NCBI RefSeq assembly: GCF_030296775.1
Contig: NZ_AP027742.1
Span: 2,976,001-3,040,000 of the forward strand
Direction of reading: 5' to 3'
Length of the DNA: 64,000 nt
Source of the DNA: Claveliimonas bilis
GTDB lineage: Bacteria > Bacillota > Clostridia > Lachnospirales > Lachnospiraceae
Below the pieces are notes generated by a model. The model saw only the letters and a program-made list of their open reading frames with translations, ran no database searches and was not told the DNA's origin. Shown one piece after another: positions 19,055 to 27,438 of the stretch. The position numbers and the translations under genes were made by a program. Every line of letters begins with the position of its first letter. The stretch's first letter is position 1.

Positions 19055-19286
19055 TATAATGTTCACGTAAGCAAAGAGCCATGCAGAAATACAAGAGATC
19101 AGCAGAGGCTGCTTGCAGACACTGCTGGTATCTTGTATTTCTATAGGTTCTATAGGGCGAATGCCCGTGAGCGAGAGGCTCTGCCTCGAGCTTGCATGGC
19201 TCTTTGAGAGAGCTCGTTTTTCGTATAGTGAATGCGCTATACGCCGCTGCACGGAAGCAAACAAAAAATCAGGAGAACAATATTCT
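19055..19286 (+). promoter_or_regulatory. Leader element B: promoter plus structured leader of the AraC regulator
   Basis: GGTATAAT (-10 at 19055-19060, a TTGCTT -35 with 17-bp spacing), 5' arm GCAAAGAGCCATGC (19071-19084), the AGAAATACAAGA hairpin with the same apical CAGCAG/CTGCTG, and one repeat unit: GGGC-GAAT-GCCC, then GTGAGC-GA-GAGGC-TCT-GCCTC-GA-GCTTGC and 3' arm GCATGGCTCTTTG (19194-19206). Compared with leader A, the inner stem changes from GAGAC/GTCTC to GAGGC/GCCTC, a compensatory pair. A short extra hairpin GTATAG/CTATAC follows before the AGGAGA ribosome binding site. Confidence 0.7.
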
Positions 19287-20201
19287 ATGGCATATGACGG
19301 TATCAGACTAAAAAATTCCATATCGATCGAAAAGCTCTACAGTATTCACTATTTTGAATATATGAGCGATTTTAAATTTCCGGGGGAAACCCATGATTTC
19401 TGGGAGTTTGTGTGTGTAGATAAAGGGGAGGTATCCGTCACGGGCGGAGATCGGCAGTTTGTCCTGAAACGGGGCGAAATCGCCTTCCATCAGCCCAATG
19501 AATTCCACAGCGTAGAGGCAACGCGGGGAATCGCACCCAATCTGGTCGTTATTTCTTTTGGATGCACGGATCCCGCCATGGATTTTTTCAGAAACCGTAT
19601 CCTTCAGATCGATGAGAAAGAACGGATGATCCTGGCCGATATCGTCATTGAAGCAAGACGCTGCTTTGACTGCCGCCTGGATGATCCCTATCTGCAAAAT
19701 ATGCCTACAAAAGAGCCTGACGCTTTTGGCGCTCAGCAGATGATCCGCCTCTACCTGGAGCATTTTCTCATCCACATGCTCCGCCGGTACTCCAACCCTA
19801 TGATACTGCCCAAAAGCTCCCTTCGTCCTCTTCCTCTCAAAGCGACCAAAAAGAGGAGTGATATCGAACTTTTCAATCGCGTGGTGGACTATCTGGAGGC
19901 TCATCTGGACAGTCATGTTACCATTGAGCAGATCTGCCGCGAAAACCTGATCGGCCGTTCACAGCTGCAGAAAATTTTCCGGGAACAGAGCAGCCTTGGT
20001 ATCATTGAATATTTTTCCCTTATGAAAATCAATGCAGCCAAGCAGCTCATCCGCACAAATAAAATGAATTTCACGCAGATTTCCGAGCAGCTTGGCTACA
20101 CGTCCATTCACTATTTTTCCAGACAGTTTAAAAAAGTAACCGGAATGACACCTTCCGAATATGCCTCTTCCATTAAGGCAATGGCAGACAGAAAGTTTTA
20201 A
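19287..20201 (+). CDS. AraC-family transcriptional regulator with cupin sensor
   Basis: 304 aa from the ATG with CAGGAGAA 9 bp upstream. The N-terminal cupin-like domain (about 20-110, FWEFVCVDKGEVSV and RGEIAFHQPNEFHSV) usually binds a sugar or other small ligand. The C-terminal double helix-turn-helix (about 200-295) includes TIEQICRENLIGRSQLQKIF and YTSIHYFSRQFKKVTGMTPSEY. The reading frame stays open upstream into leader B, but nothing supports translation from there. It overlaps the convergent murD end by 4 bp. The regulon is unknown. Confidence 0.93.
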   Translation: MAYDGIRLKNSISIEKLYSIHYFEYMSDFKFPGETHDFWEFVCVDKGEVSVTGGDRQFVLKRGEIAFHQPNEFHSVEATRGIAPNLVVISFGCTDPAMDFFRNRILQIDEKERMILADIVIEARRCFDCRLDDPYLQNMPTKEPDAFGAQQMIRLYLEHFLIHMLRRYSNPMILPKSSLRPLPLKATKKRSDIELFNRVVDYLEAHLDSHVTIEQICRENLIGRSQLQKIFREQSSLGIIEYFSLMKINAAKQLIRTNKMNFTQISEQLGYTSIHYFSRQFKKVTGMTPSEYASSIKAMADRKF

Positions 20202-21595
20202 CCGAAAACATATTTCTTAAAAACTTCTCCCCGCTCTTCAAAATTTTTGAAGATTCCATAACTTGCCGCCGCTGGTGAGAGTATGCAGGCGCTGCCCTCC
20301 TCTCCCAGCTTTCCCGCAAGTTCCACAGCATCTTTCAGGTGATCTACAAGACAAAGTTTTCCACTTCCGAAAAGCGTCGGATATCGCTCTTCTATTTCAC
20401 TGTAGATCCGTTTCCCTGTTGCTTCCATCAGAATAATGTGTTTTACACTGCTGCCGGCAAGATATTCTTCCAGCTGATCATAATCCACACCTCTGTCCAT
20501 ACCGCCAATCAGTATGCTTCCTGCGTTTTTAATACTCTCAAGCGCCTGGATCGTCGTTTCCCCGATTGTGGAAATGGAATCGTCATAAAAGCGGATTCCG
20601 TCTTTTATCCCCAGATATTGAAGCCTGTGGGGAAGGGTTTGATAACTGCGAAGCCCTTTCAGGAACTGTTCATCCGTAAGAGAAAATTCCTTACATATTC
20701 CATAAACCATGGCAATATCAAAATAATTATGCTGACCGATGAGGGAAATCCCCTGTTCCGGAATGCGAAGACCGCTGCCTCTGTAGCGCACTGCATTTCC
20801 AGCCACTTCAATATCTCCTCTGCCGGAAGGATTTTCTCCCTCGGGGATCAAAACCGCCGAGATCACTTCGCCTTTACATGGCACGCCGGCGCTTTCCGGG
20901 CCTGCCCCCTCCACTTCATGTCCGGGAAGAAATTCCATATTGCAGAAAAGGAGATCCTCCTTTTCCTGCCATGCATAGATATTCTGTTTTGCCCGGACAT
21001 ACGCCGCCATCGTTCCATAATGATCGAGATGCTCCTCATAAAGATTCAGAAGCACCGCTATATGAGGAGAAACAGTGATATATTCCAGCTGATGGCAGGA
21101 TAATTCCAGTACAATGACCTCTCCCACTGTAATGTCTTCCGCAATATCAAACACCGGGATACCGATATTTCCTGCAAGCACGACGTCCTCTCCGTTCTCT
21201 TTCAAAACATGATACAAAAGAGTGGATGTGGTGCTCTTTCCCTTTGTCCCGGTAATTCCCACGATCTGACTGCGGAATTTACTGATAAAAAGTCCGGTCT
21301 GAGACACAAACTGGCACTTATAGTTTTCTATTTTTTCCGGCAGAACAATACCCGGAGTCTTAAAGACAATATCATAGGAATCAAGGAGCTCCTTGTCCAT
21401 ATAATGCGTTCCCGATATGACCGGAATCTTCTCTTCTCCGGATTCCTTTACCTCCACCGGGTTCTGATCCGCCACTGCCAGCTCCTTATATCCTCCTGCC
21501 TTCCGGATCATACGCAGACTGGATCTTCCCTCTCTTCCAAGTCCAAGAACCAGAACTTTTTTATTTTCTACGGTCTGGCGTATTTTTTCCAGCAT
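20198..21595 (-). CDS. murD: UDP-N-acetylmuramoyl-L-alanine glutamate ligase (MurD/MurD2 type)
   Basis: 465 aa Mur ligase with the ATP loop GITGTKGKSTTS (about residue 110), central VIVLELSCHQLEY and NLYEEHLDHYG motifs, and a C-terminal domain (IRFYDDSISTIGETTIQAL; ILIGGMDRGVDY). It adds glutamate to UDP-MurNAc-L-Ala in the cytoplasm. A MurL-type epimerase gene lies 1 bp upstream on the same strand. In the known MurD2-MurL pathway the ligase adds L-Glu and MurL then converts it to D-Glu, so this ligase may prefer L-Glu; that preference is inferred from context alone. Confidence 0.9.
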   Translation of the reverse strand: MLEKIRQTVENKKVLVLGLGREGRSSLRMIRKAGGYKELAVADQNPVEVKESGEEKIPVISGTHYMDKELLDSYDIVFKTPGIVLPEKIENYKCQFVSQTGLFISKFRSQIVGITGTKGKSTTSTLLYHVLKENGEDVVLAGNIGIPVFDIAEDITVGEVIVLELSCHQLEYITVSPHIAVLLNLYEEHLDHYGTMAAYVRAKQNIYAWQEKEDLLFCNMEFLPGHEVEGAGPESAGVPCKGEVISAVLIPEGENPSGRGDIEVAGNAVRYRGSGLRIPEQGISLIGQHNYFDIAMVYGICKEFSLTDEQFLKGLRSYQTLPHRLQYLGIKDGIRFYDDSISTIGETTIQALESIKNAGSILIGGMDRGVDYDQLEEYLAGSSVKHIILMEATGKRIYSEIEERYPTLFGSGKLCLVDHLKDAVELAGKLGEEGSACILSPAAASYGIFKNFEERGEVFKKYVFG

Positions 21596-21596
21596 G

Positions 21597-22985
21597 TTAC
21601 CTTTCCCCTTTCGTGCATTCTCTCCTTACCAGTTCAAGATACCTCTCCGGAAGGAGATTTTCTTCATCGAAATACCGGAAAAATCTTCCGGACGCGGGGT
21701 CGTTTTCTCTGTACAGTCCATTCAGCACGTAATAACGGAAAAGTCCGGGCAGTTTTTTCAGATCTTTCTCTTGCCCCATCATCCGGTCAATAGTCAGGGA
21801 AATTGCCGCATTCACCTCGTCTCTGCTTCCCACACACTCAAAAGGTTTCTCCTTTTCCATGCCTGTAAGCTTGCGGAAATCTTCTGTCATATCCGGATCA
21901 TTCAGCATATCTCTTCCGAAAATGCGGATGATTTCTTCTCCGGAAAGGAAAGGTGATAAAATCAGACACACAAAGAGACATTTCGGACAGTGCCCGCACC
22001 ATTTATCCTCTTTGCTCCCCGCATTGCAGCTTCGGAAAATATCGTGAAACTCCCGGCATTTTGCAAAATACCCGGCAATCTGAAACTCACTTAACGGGCG
22101 CAGCATACTGAAGTAATATGTTCCGCTTCCGATATATTCTGCCTCATAGTCATGAAATGCCTTCTCAAAACGAAAACTCTTGGAATACTGGTGATTTACC
22201 GTGCTTCCCTCCACCGTGCTTTCATTAGCGCTGGATTCATTGGAAAGGACAATATATTTTTTCCCTTCCATATATGCTGCGATCGTTGCAGAAAATGCTA
22301 CAATTGCCGAAAAAGGCGTATGGCCGTTCAGATACCCCTGCTTATTCAGCTCCAGCATGTTTTTATCCAGCGTCCGCTTTACGCAGCACATCTGCGCTTC
22401 TCCATAGCCGGCTCTTTCTACCGTTTTCAGTGTCGCTCCCCTGGGATTGATAATATAACAGCAGTTTGTCTCCTTTTCTCCTTTCAGAAGCGAAAGAGTT
22501 ACGGCAGAATCCTTTCCTCCTCCGACAGGCACAAGGCATCCTTCCAGCCGGCGGTCAGATAAAGCGTCGGCGCTGATTTCCTGCCCTGCAGAAACAATTT
22601 CCATAAAATCTTCCTGATTCTCACTGATTCCATTTGTATAGTAAAATTCTCCCAGTCCGTTAAAATACAGATCCTTCCACCACAGGATCTGCTCCGCCGT
22701 CAAAGCCCCGGCTTCCACGATCACTTTCGGCGGGCAGGCGATCTTCCAGTAGCTGATCAGCTCTACCATACCCAGGGAAAATGCCAGATTACGAAATGTA
22801 CTGTCATCAGCATACTTTCTATTCTCCTCATCTTTTTTGGGAAATTCCCAGGTGGGATGAAAAGAGGACAGGCCCGGGATTTCGAAATCATATTCCAGGC
22901 ATATCCTCTCTTTTTCTTCTTTTATCTGATACCCGTGATAAATAAATTCCGGGTAATCTTTACGCAGTTGTGTATATGAAAACAT
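21597..22985 (-). CDS. murL: MurL-type UDP-MurNAc-L-Ala-L-Glu epimerase
   Basis: 462 aa. I recognise the MurL family by PVGGGKDSAVTLSLL (a PP-loop-like nucleotide site, about 153-167), LSNESSANESTVEGSTVNHQ and CGHCPKCLF. MurL epimerises the terminal L-Glu of UDP-MurNAc-L-Ala-L-Glu to D-Glu, giving a route to peptidoglycan that does not need free D-Glu. It is followed after 1 bp by a Mur ligase, the gene pairing known for MurD2-MurL. AAGGAAGG precedes ATG. An alternative is another adenylate-forming PP-loop enzyme, but the pairing makes MurL most likely. Confidence 0.85.
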   Translation of the reverse strand: MFSYTQLRKDYPEFIYHGYQIKEEKERICLEYDFEIPGLSSFHPTWEFPKKDEENRKYADDSTFRNLAFSLGMVELISYWKIACPPKVIVEAGALTAEQILWWKDLYFNGLGEFYYTNGISENQEDFMEIVSAGQEISADALSDRRLEGCLVPVGGGKDSAVTLSLLKGEKETNCCYIINPRGATLKTVERAGYGEAQMCCVKRTLDKNMLELNKQGYLNGHTPFSAIVAFSATIAAYMEGKKYIVLSNESSANESTVEGSTVNHQYSKSFRFEKAFHDYEAEYIGSGTYYFSMLRPLSEFQIAGYFAKCREFHDIFRSCNAGSKEDKWCGHCPKCLFVCLILSPFLSGEEIIRIFGRDMLNDPDMTEDFRKLTGMEKEKPFECVGSRDEVNAAISLTIDRMMGQEKDLKKLPGLFRYYVLNGLYRENDPASGRFFRYFDEENLLPERYLELVRRECTKGER

Positions 22986-23097
22986 TATGATACCTTCCTT
23001 GTATATGTTCTTCTGTATATATTATCTCATTTTCAGCGTTTTCTCAAGTCATTCCAGGTCTTTGGGGAAAATGTCACTTTTCCCGGAAAGAAAATAA

Positions 23098-23126
23098 TTG
23101 ACAATTTCACCTTTCCATGATAAAGT
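23098..23126 (+). promoter_or_regulatory. Promoter of the T-box/trpB transcript
   Basis: TTGACA-17-TAAAGT immediately before the T-box leader. Confidence 0.7.
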
Positions 23127-23132
23127 TTCTAT

Positions 23133-23420
23133 AAACCAGTGAAGAAGAGTAAGTACTTTTTGACATTTGTCTCACAGAGAGCTGCAGGCGGTGGGATTGC
23201 GGCAGATCAAACCAAAAAGGAATGGGCTTCTGAGGGCGAGCGGAATACAGTAGTATGCAAGCCGGAGAGAGAACTCCGTTATCAAAGACAGCATATGTCA
23301 GTATGCATGAGAGGATGTTTTACATCAAGCCGGGTGGCACCGCAGGAGTTTTATCATTGATTTTTCAGTATAACAAGCTCTTGTCCCTGCATTTTATCTG
23401 CAGGGGCAGGAGCTTTTTTT
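23133..23420 (+). promoter_or_regulatory. T-box riboswitch, tryptophan-type
   Basis: The leader ends with the canonical T-box GGGTGGCACCGC (23332-23343), whose ACC-facing bases form the antiterminator with uncharged tRNA. A strong terminator (23375-23420) follows. A GGAATGGGC segment at 23219-23227 resembles a specifier loop with UGG (23223-23225), the Trp codon, which fits the trpB gene downstream. Uncharged tRNA-Trp should allow read-through. The specifier position is judged by eye, not by a covariance model. Confidence 0.88.
23375..23420 (+). terminator. T-box-controlled terminator
   Basis: Stem AAGCTCTTGTCCCTGCA/TGCAGGGGCAGGAGCTT with a T run, mutually exclusive with the T-box antiterminator. 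Confidence 0.9.
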
Positions 23421-23487
23421 CTTCTCTCCCTGCAGAAAAGCATCATCACATTTCAAGTTTATTTTATTCAGAAAGGAGAACAGACAC

Positions 23488-24873
23488 ATGGAAAAGAAAA
23501 TCCCTTACAAAATTTATCTGGAAGAAAGCGAAATGCCAAAAGAATGGTACAACGTCAGAGCTGATATGACAAACAAACCGGCTCCCCTTTTAAATCCCGG
23601 GACTTTAAAACCAATGACTGCCGAAGAACTGGGCACTGTATTTTGTGAGGAACTGGTAAAACAGGAACTGGACAATGACAACCGCTATATTCCTATTCCG
23701 CAGAAAATTCAGGATTTTTATAAAATGTACCGTCCCGCTCCCCTGGTAAGAGCTTATTGCCTGGAAGAAAAACTCCAGACTCCCGCAAAAATCTACTACA
23801 AATTTGAGGGCAATAATACAAGCGGAAGCCACAAGTTAAATTCTGCCATCGCCCAGGCATTTTATGCCAAAGACCAGGGACTGAAAGGCGTGACAACAGA
23901 AACCGGCGCCGGGCAGTGGGGAACCGCTCTTTCCATGGCATGTTCCTACCTGGATCTGGACTGCAAGGTATTTATGGTTAAATGTTCCTATGAGCAGAAA
24001 CCGTTCCGCCGGGAAGTCATGCGGACCTACGGCGCGTCCGTCACTCCCTCCCCTTCGGAAACAACAGAAATCGGACGCAAAATCCTCTCTGAACATCCAG
24101 GCACATCCGGAAGCCTTGGCTGTGCCATTTCTGAGGCAGTAGAGGTTGCTACACATACAGACGGATACCGCTATGTCCTGGGAAGCGTGCTGAATCAGGT
24201 ACTGCTCCACCAGTCCATCATTGGAATGGAGACCAAGATCGCCATGGATAAATACGGCATTAAACCAGACATCATTATCGGGTGCGCCGGCGGCGGTTCC
24301 AACTTGGGCGGATTGATTTCACCATTTATGGGAGAAAAGCTGCGGGGCGAAGCGGATTACCAGTTTATCGCAGTAGAACCGGCCTCTTGCCCCAGCCTCA
24401 CAAGAGGCGTATACGCATACGATTTCTGCGATACCGGAATGGTTTGTCCTCTTGCAAAAATGTACACTCTCGGAAGCGGATTCATTCCTTCTCCCAATCA
24501 CGCCGGCGGCCTTCGCTATCACGGCATGAGCTCTATTTTGTCACAGCTTTACCATGACGGCTACATGGAAGCCCGCTCTGTAGAGCAGACCTCTATCTTC
24601 GCCGCTGCCGAACAGTTCGCACGGGTAGAAGGAATCCTTCCTGCACCTGAAAGCAGTCACGCTATCCGCGTTGCCATTGATGAGGCAATGAAATGTAAAG
24701 AAACCGGAGAAGAAAAAACCATTCTCTTCGGGCTTACAGGTACCGGATATTTTGATATGGTTGCATATGAAAAATACCACAACGGGCAGATGAGCGACTA
24801 CATTCCGACCGACGCTGACCTTCAAATCGGATTCGACGGGATTCCGAAATTCCCGGGAAATGAGATCAAATAG
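23488..24873 (+). CDS. trpB: TrpB2-type tryptophan synthase beta chain
   Basis: 461 aa, longer than classical TrpB (about 400) and typical of TrpB2. PLP lysine Lys116 lies in NNTSGSHKLNSA; the phosphate-binding loop is GCAGGGSNLGG; ETGAGQWGTALS is the catalytic Glu region. TrpB joins indole and serine to form tryptophan. No trpA or other trp gene is nearby, as expected for TrpB2, which may salvage free indole. That would suit a gut organism exposed to indole; this is inference. Control is by the Trp T-box. A GAAAGGAG ribosome binding site precedes ATG. Confidence 0.93.
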   Translation: MEKKIPYKIYLEESEMPKEWYNVRADMTNKPAPLLNPGTLKPMTAEELGTVFCEELVKQELDNDNRYIPIPQKIQDFYKMYRPAPLVRAYCLEEKLQTPAKIYYKFEGNNTSGSHKLNSAIAQAFYAKDQGLKGVTTETGAGQWGTALSMACSYLDLDCKVFMVKCSYEQKPFRREVMRTYGASVTPSPSETTEIGRKILSEHPGTSGSLGCAISEAVEVATHTDGYRYVLGSVLNQVLLHQSIIGMETKIAMDKYGIKPDIIIGCAGGGSNLGGLISPFMGEKLRGEADYQFIAVEPASCPSLTRGVYAYDFCDTGMVCPLAKMYTLGSGFIPSPNHAGGLRYHGMSSILSQLYHDGYMEARSVEQTSIFAAAEQFARVEGILPAPESSHAIRVAIDEAMKCKETGEEKTILFGLTGTGYFDMVAYEKYHNGQMSDYIPTDADLQIGFDGIPKFPGNEIK

Positions 24874-24882
24874 ACAAAAAAC

Positions 24883-24919
24883 GTCCCCAACTATGGATTT
24901 TCTCTTCATAGTTGGGGAC
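24883..24919. terminator. Bidirectional terminator between trpB and the DUF4392 gene
   Basis: Perfect 13-bp stem GTCCCCAACTATG/CATAGTTGGGGAC with an 11-nt loop, A-rich on the left and T/C-rich on the right, between two convergent genes. Confidence 0.85.
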
Positions 24920-24931
24920 ATCTTCTTTCTT

Positions 24932-25789
24932 CTACACTGCAGCCAGCGTTTTCAATCCATCCAGGATTTCTTTTTCCACATCGAGTGAAAAACCATCCAC
25001 ACTCAGCGTCTGTTCCTTTGTCACGCCGTCCACGCTTCCCATATTTACGATCAGGGAGAGATACTCTTTGATTTCGGAAAACCCGGGTAAAACTTTTGTT
25101 CCGGTCATTTTCTGAATATAGGCTGCGATTGCATATGCACCCCAGTTGGAAACCGTCGCAATGACCAGAGTGTCTACCTTCACTTTACAGGGAACAAGTT
25201 CCAGTTTACCGGAAATAACCTCTTTTAAATTGCCCATGCCAATCTCATTTCCGCCGTCGCCCACTCCAAATGTCGGGATTCCCTGCTTTCTTGCCTGAAT
25301 AAACAGCCAGTCTGTCCGGGCTGTATATTCTTTAATGCTGACTCCGCGCATGTTGGCATAATCATTCTTTACATTTCGGCCGCAGCGCTCAATGGAAATC
25401 AGTGCTGTCGGTGCAAATTTCTCCAACAACGCCTCATACTTTTCTGCTCCATCCTCTACATCGACATAACATACTTCCAGATCTGCCGCTTCAAAAAATC
25501 CCCGGCAAAATTCATCTGTGATAATAACCGGATAAAAACCCTGTTTTTCCAATGCTTTTGCCAATACAACCGTCCCAAGAGGTCCATCTGTTTCCGCATG
25601 TCCCGCTACATAAAATCCGGTCGTTAAAAGGATCGTCCCTTTTTCCAACTCCAGAATCCTTCTTGCAGCCTGTCTGCAGTAATCCCTGGACATGTAGCTG
25701 CGTAGCACCGTCATTCCCCGTTTCGAATGGCGAAGTACTACATCTTCGATTGTTTCACTTTTTACCTGCGCTGCCGCTCCCAATTGCAT
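24932..25789 (-). CDS. DUF4392 protein, D-glutamate cyclase C-terminal-like
   Basis: 285 aa. Recognised as the DUF4392 domain, which in animal D-glutamate cyclase (DGLUCY) is fused to a DUF1445 domain. Motifs include LLTTGFYVAGHAETDGPLG, SIERCGRN and FGVGDGGNEIGMG. The enzyme turns D-glutamate into 5-oxo-D-proline. Here the two domains are separate genes of one operon with pxpA between them, so this is probably one half of a split cyclase. It is the last gene of the operon. The role is inferred from family and context. Confidence 0.8.
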   Translation of the reverse strand: MQLGAAAQVKSETIEDVVLRHSKRGMTVLRSYMSRDYCRQAARRILELEKGTILLTTGFYVAGHAETDGPLGTVVLAKALEKQGFYPVIITDEFCRGFFEAADLEVCYVDVEDGAEKYEALLEKFAPTALISIERCGRNVKNDYANMRGVSIKEYTARTDWLFIQARKQGIPTFGVGDGGNEIGMGNLKEVISGKLELVPCKVKVDTLVIATVSNWGAYAIAAYIQKMTGTKVLPGFSEIKEYLSLIVNMGSVDGVTKEQTLSVDGFSLDVEKEILDGLKTLAAV

Positions 25790-25833
25790 CTCTTCCTTTC
25801 TGTTATCATTTCTTCTGTCATTCAGGCGCCGGC

Positions 25834-26625
25834 TTAAAATGAATGCGCCTGTCTCTGGCCTACGATTTTTTCAAGAGGAACGATCTCTATTCCCTCCTGC
25901 ACCAGGGTTTTCCTGATCTTTTCCACAAAAGCCAATGCCTTTTCCCCATCGCCGTGGACACAGATGGAATCCGCCTGCACTTCGATGTCTTTTCCTGTAA
26001 TGGCCGTTACTTTTCCTTCTTTTATCATACGGACAACTCTTTCAATTGCTTCTTCCTCATTTGTGATCATTGCGCCCGGCCTGCTTCTTGCCACCAGTGA
26101 ACCGTCTTCTTCGTAAGCCCGGTCTGCAAAAACCTCTTTCGCTGACCGAAGCCCGGTCTTTTCAGCCGCCTTCAACATTTCACTGCCGGACAGTCCCAGA
26201 AGGATAAGCCCGGGATCTACTTCATAAATCCCCTCGCAAATAGCTTCTGCCAGTTTTGCATCCTTCCCTGCCATGTTGTACATAGCCCCATGAGGCTTTA
26301 CATGCCGCACCGACATTCCCTGTGCCTTTGCAATAGCCTGAAGCGCTCCTACCTGATACTGCACCATCGCTTTTACTTCTGCAGGAGAAGCTGAAAGATT
26401 TCTTCTTCCAAACCCAACCAGATCAGGATAACCTGGATGCGCTCCCACAGATACCTGATTTTCCTTTGCCAGCGCTACTGTCTTCATCATAACAAGCGGA
26501 TCTGATGCATGAAAACCGCAGGCTATATTCGCAGATGAAATAAAGGGGATCACTTCCTCATCCATCCCGCACTTATAATTTCCGAAACTTTCTCCAAGGT
26601 CACAGTTTAAATCTACAAAATACAT
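25834..26625 (-). CDS. pxpA: 5-oxoprolinase subunit PxpA (LamB/YcsF family)
   Basis: 263 aa, beginning [19 protein letters not shown], the LamB/YcsF signature, then [30 protein letters not shown] and VKPHGAMYN. PxpA acts with PxpB and PxpC in ATP-dependent opening of 5-oxoproline to glutamate. All three are in this operon, with DUF1445 between pxpC and pxpA. Confidence 0.95.
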   Translation of the reverse strand: MYFVDLNCDLGESFGNYKCGMDEEVIPFISSANIACGFHASDPLVMMKTVALAKENQVSVGAHPGYPDLVGFGRRNLSASPAEVKAMVQYQVGALQAIAKAQGMSVRHVKPHGAMYNMAGKDAKLAEAICEGIYEVDPGLILLGLSGSEMLKAAEKTGLRSAKEVFADRAYEEDGSLVARSRPGAMITNEEEAIERVVRMIKEGKVTAITGKDIEVQADSICVHGDGEKALAFVEKIRKTLVQEGIEIVPLEKIVGQRQAHSF

Positions 26626-26650
26626 CGTTTCTTCCTCGTTTCACTCTGAT

Positions 26651-27436
26651 TTAATACTTAAGCTCTACATTCTTTATGTCTGTGATCAGCATATGCCCTG
26701 GTGAATGTGTGATAACAATCTCCGGTTTTACATTCATAACAACATTCTGGGGCGTAACGCCGCAAGGCCAGAATACCGGAACCTCTCCTTCTTTGATGGT
26801 AACATCATCTCCAAAATCCGGTTTATGGATATCTGAAATGCCGATCACTGACGGATCCCCGATATGGATAGGGGCGCCATGCACCCTCGGCATCTCTCCG
26901 GTTACCAGCACCGCTTTCACTACCTGATCGTAAGGCATGGGCCGCATGCTCACCACCATGTTGCCTTTAAAAATTCCCGCCGGAGTACAGGGAATATTTG
27001 TCTTAAACATAGGGACATTGCAGTGTTCTTCAATCTGCCGCACCGGAACGCCCACATCCAGAAGCCCTGATTCAAAAGAAAAGCTGCATCCTATCAGAAA
27101 ACTGACAAAGTCATCCTGCCAAAACTCCTCCACATTTGTATATTCTCCTGCCAGCTCTCCTTTTCTGTAAATTCTGTATTTCGGAATATCTCTGGCAATG
27201 TCCACATCTTTTGCAATATAATGAAGCTGCCTGCTTCCCACATCACTGACTTCCAGAACCGGGCAGGATTTTGGGTTCCTCTGTGTAAATAAAAGGAAAT
27301 CATAAGCCAGATCCTTCGGAAGGATCACAAGATTTGCCTGTGCGTATCCGGCACACATCCCGGAAGTCTGTCCGGTTATCTTCTCTTCTCTTATCAGTGC
27401 CCGCGCCTGTGCGGGCGTCATTGTACTGTAATCCAT
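26651..27436 (-). CDS. DUF1445 putative hydro-lyase / D-glutamate cyclase N-terminal-like
   Basis: 261 aa of the DUF1445 family (MTPAQARALIREEKITGQT; LLFTQRNPKSCPVLEVSDVG; FLIGCSFSFE; WPCGVTPQNVVM; THSPGHMLITD). This domain is the N-terminal half of DGLUCY-type D-glutamate cyclase and a frequent neighbour of pxpABC. Together with the DUF4392 protein it could cyclise D-Glu to 5-oxo-D-proline. It follows pxpC after 2 bp, so translation is probably coupled. Annotation elsewhere as hydro-lyase is generic. Confidence 0.85.
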   Translation of the reverse strand: MDYSTMTPAQARALIREEKITGQTSGMCAGYAQANLVILPKDLAYDFLLFTQRNPKSCPVLEVSDVGSRQLHYIAKDVDIARDIPKYRIYRKGELAGEYTNVEEFWQDDFVSFLIGCSFSFESGLLDVGVPVRQIEEHCNVPMFKTNIPCTPAGIFKGNMVVSMRPMPYDQVVKAVLVTGEMPRVHGAPIHIGDPSVIGISDIHKPDFGDDVTIKEGEVPVFWPCGVTPQNVVMNVKPEIVITHSPGHMLITDIKNVELKY

Positions 27437-27438
27437 AA

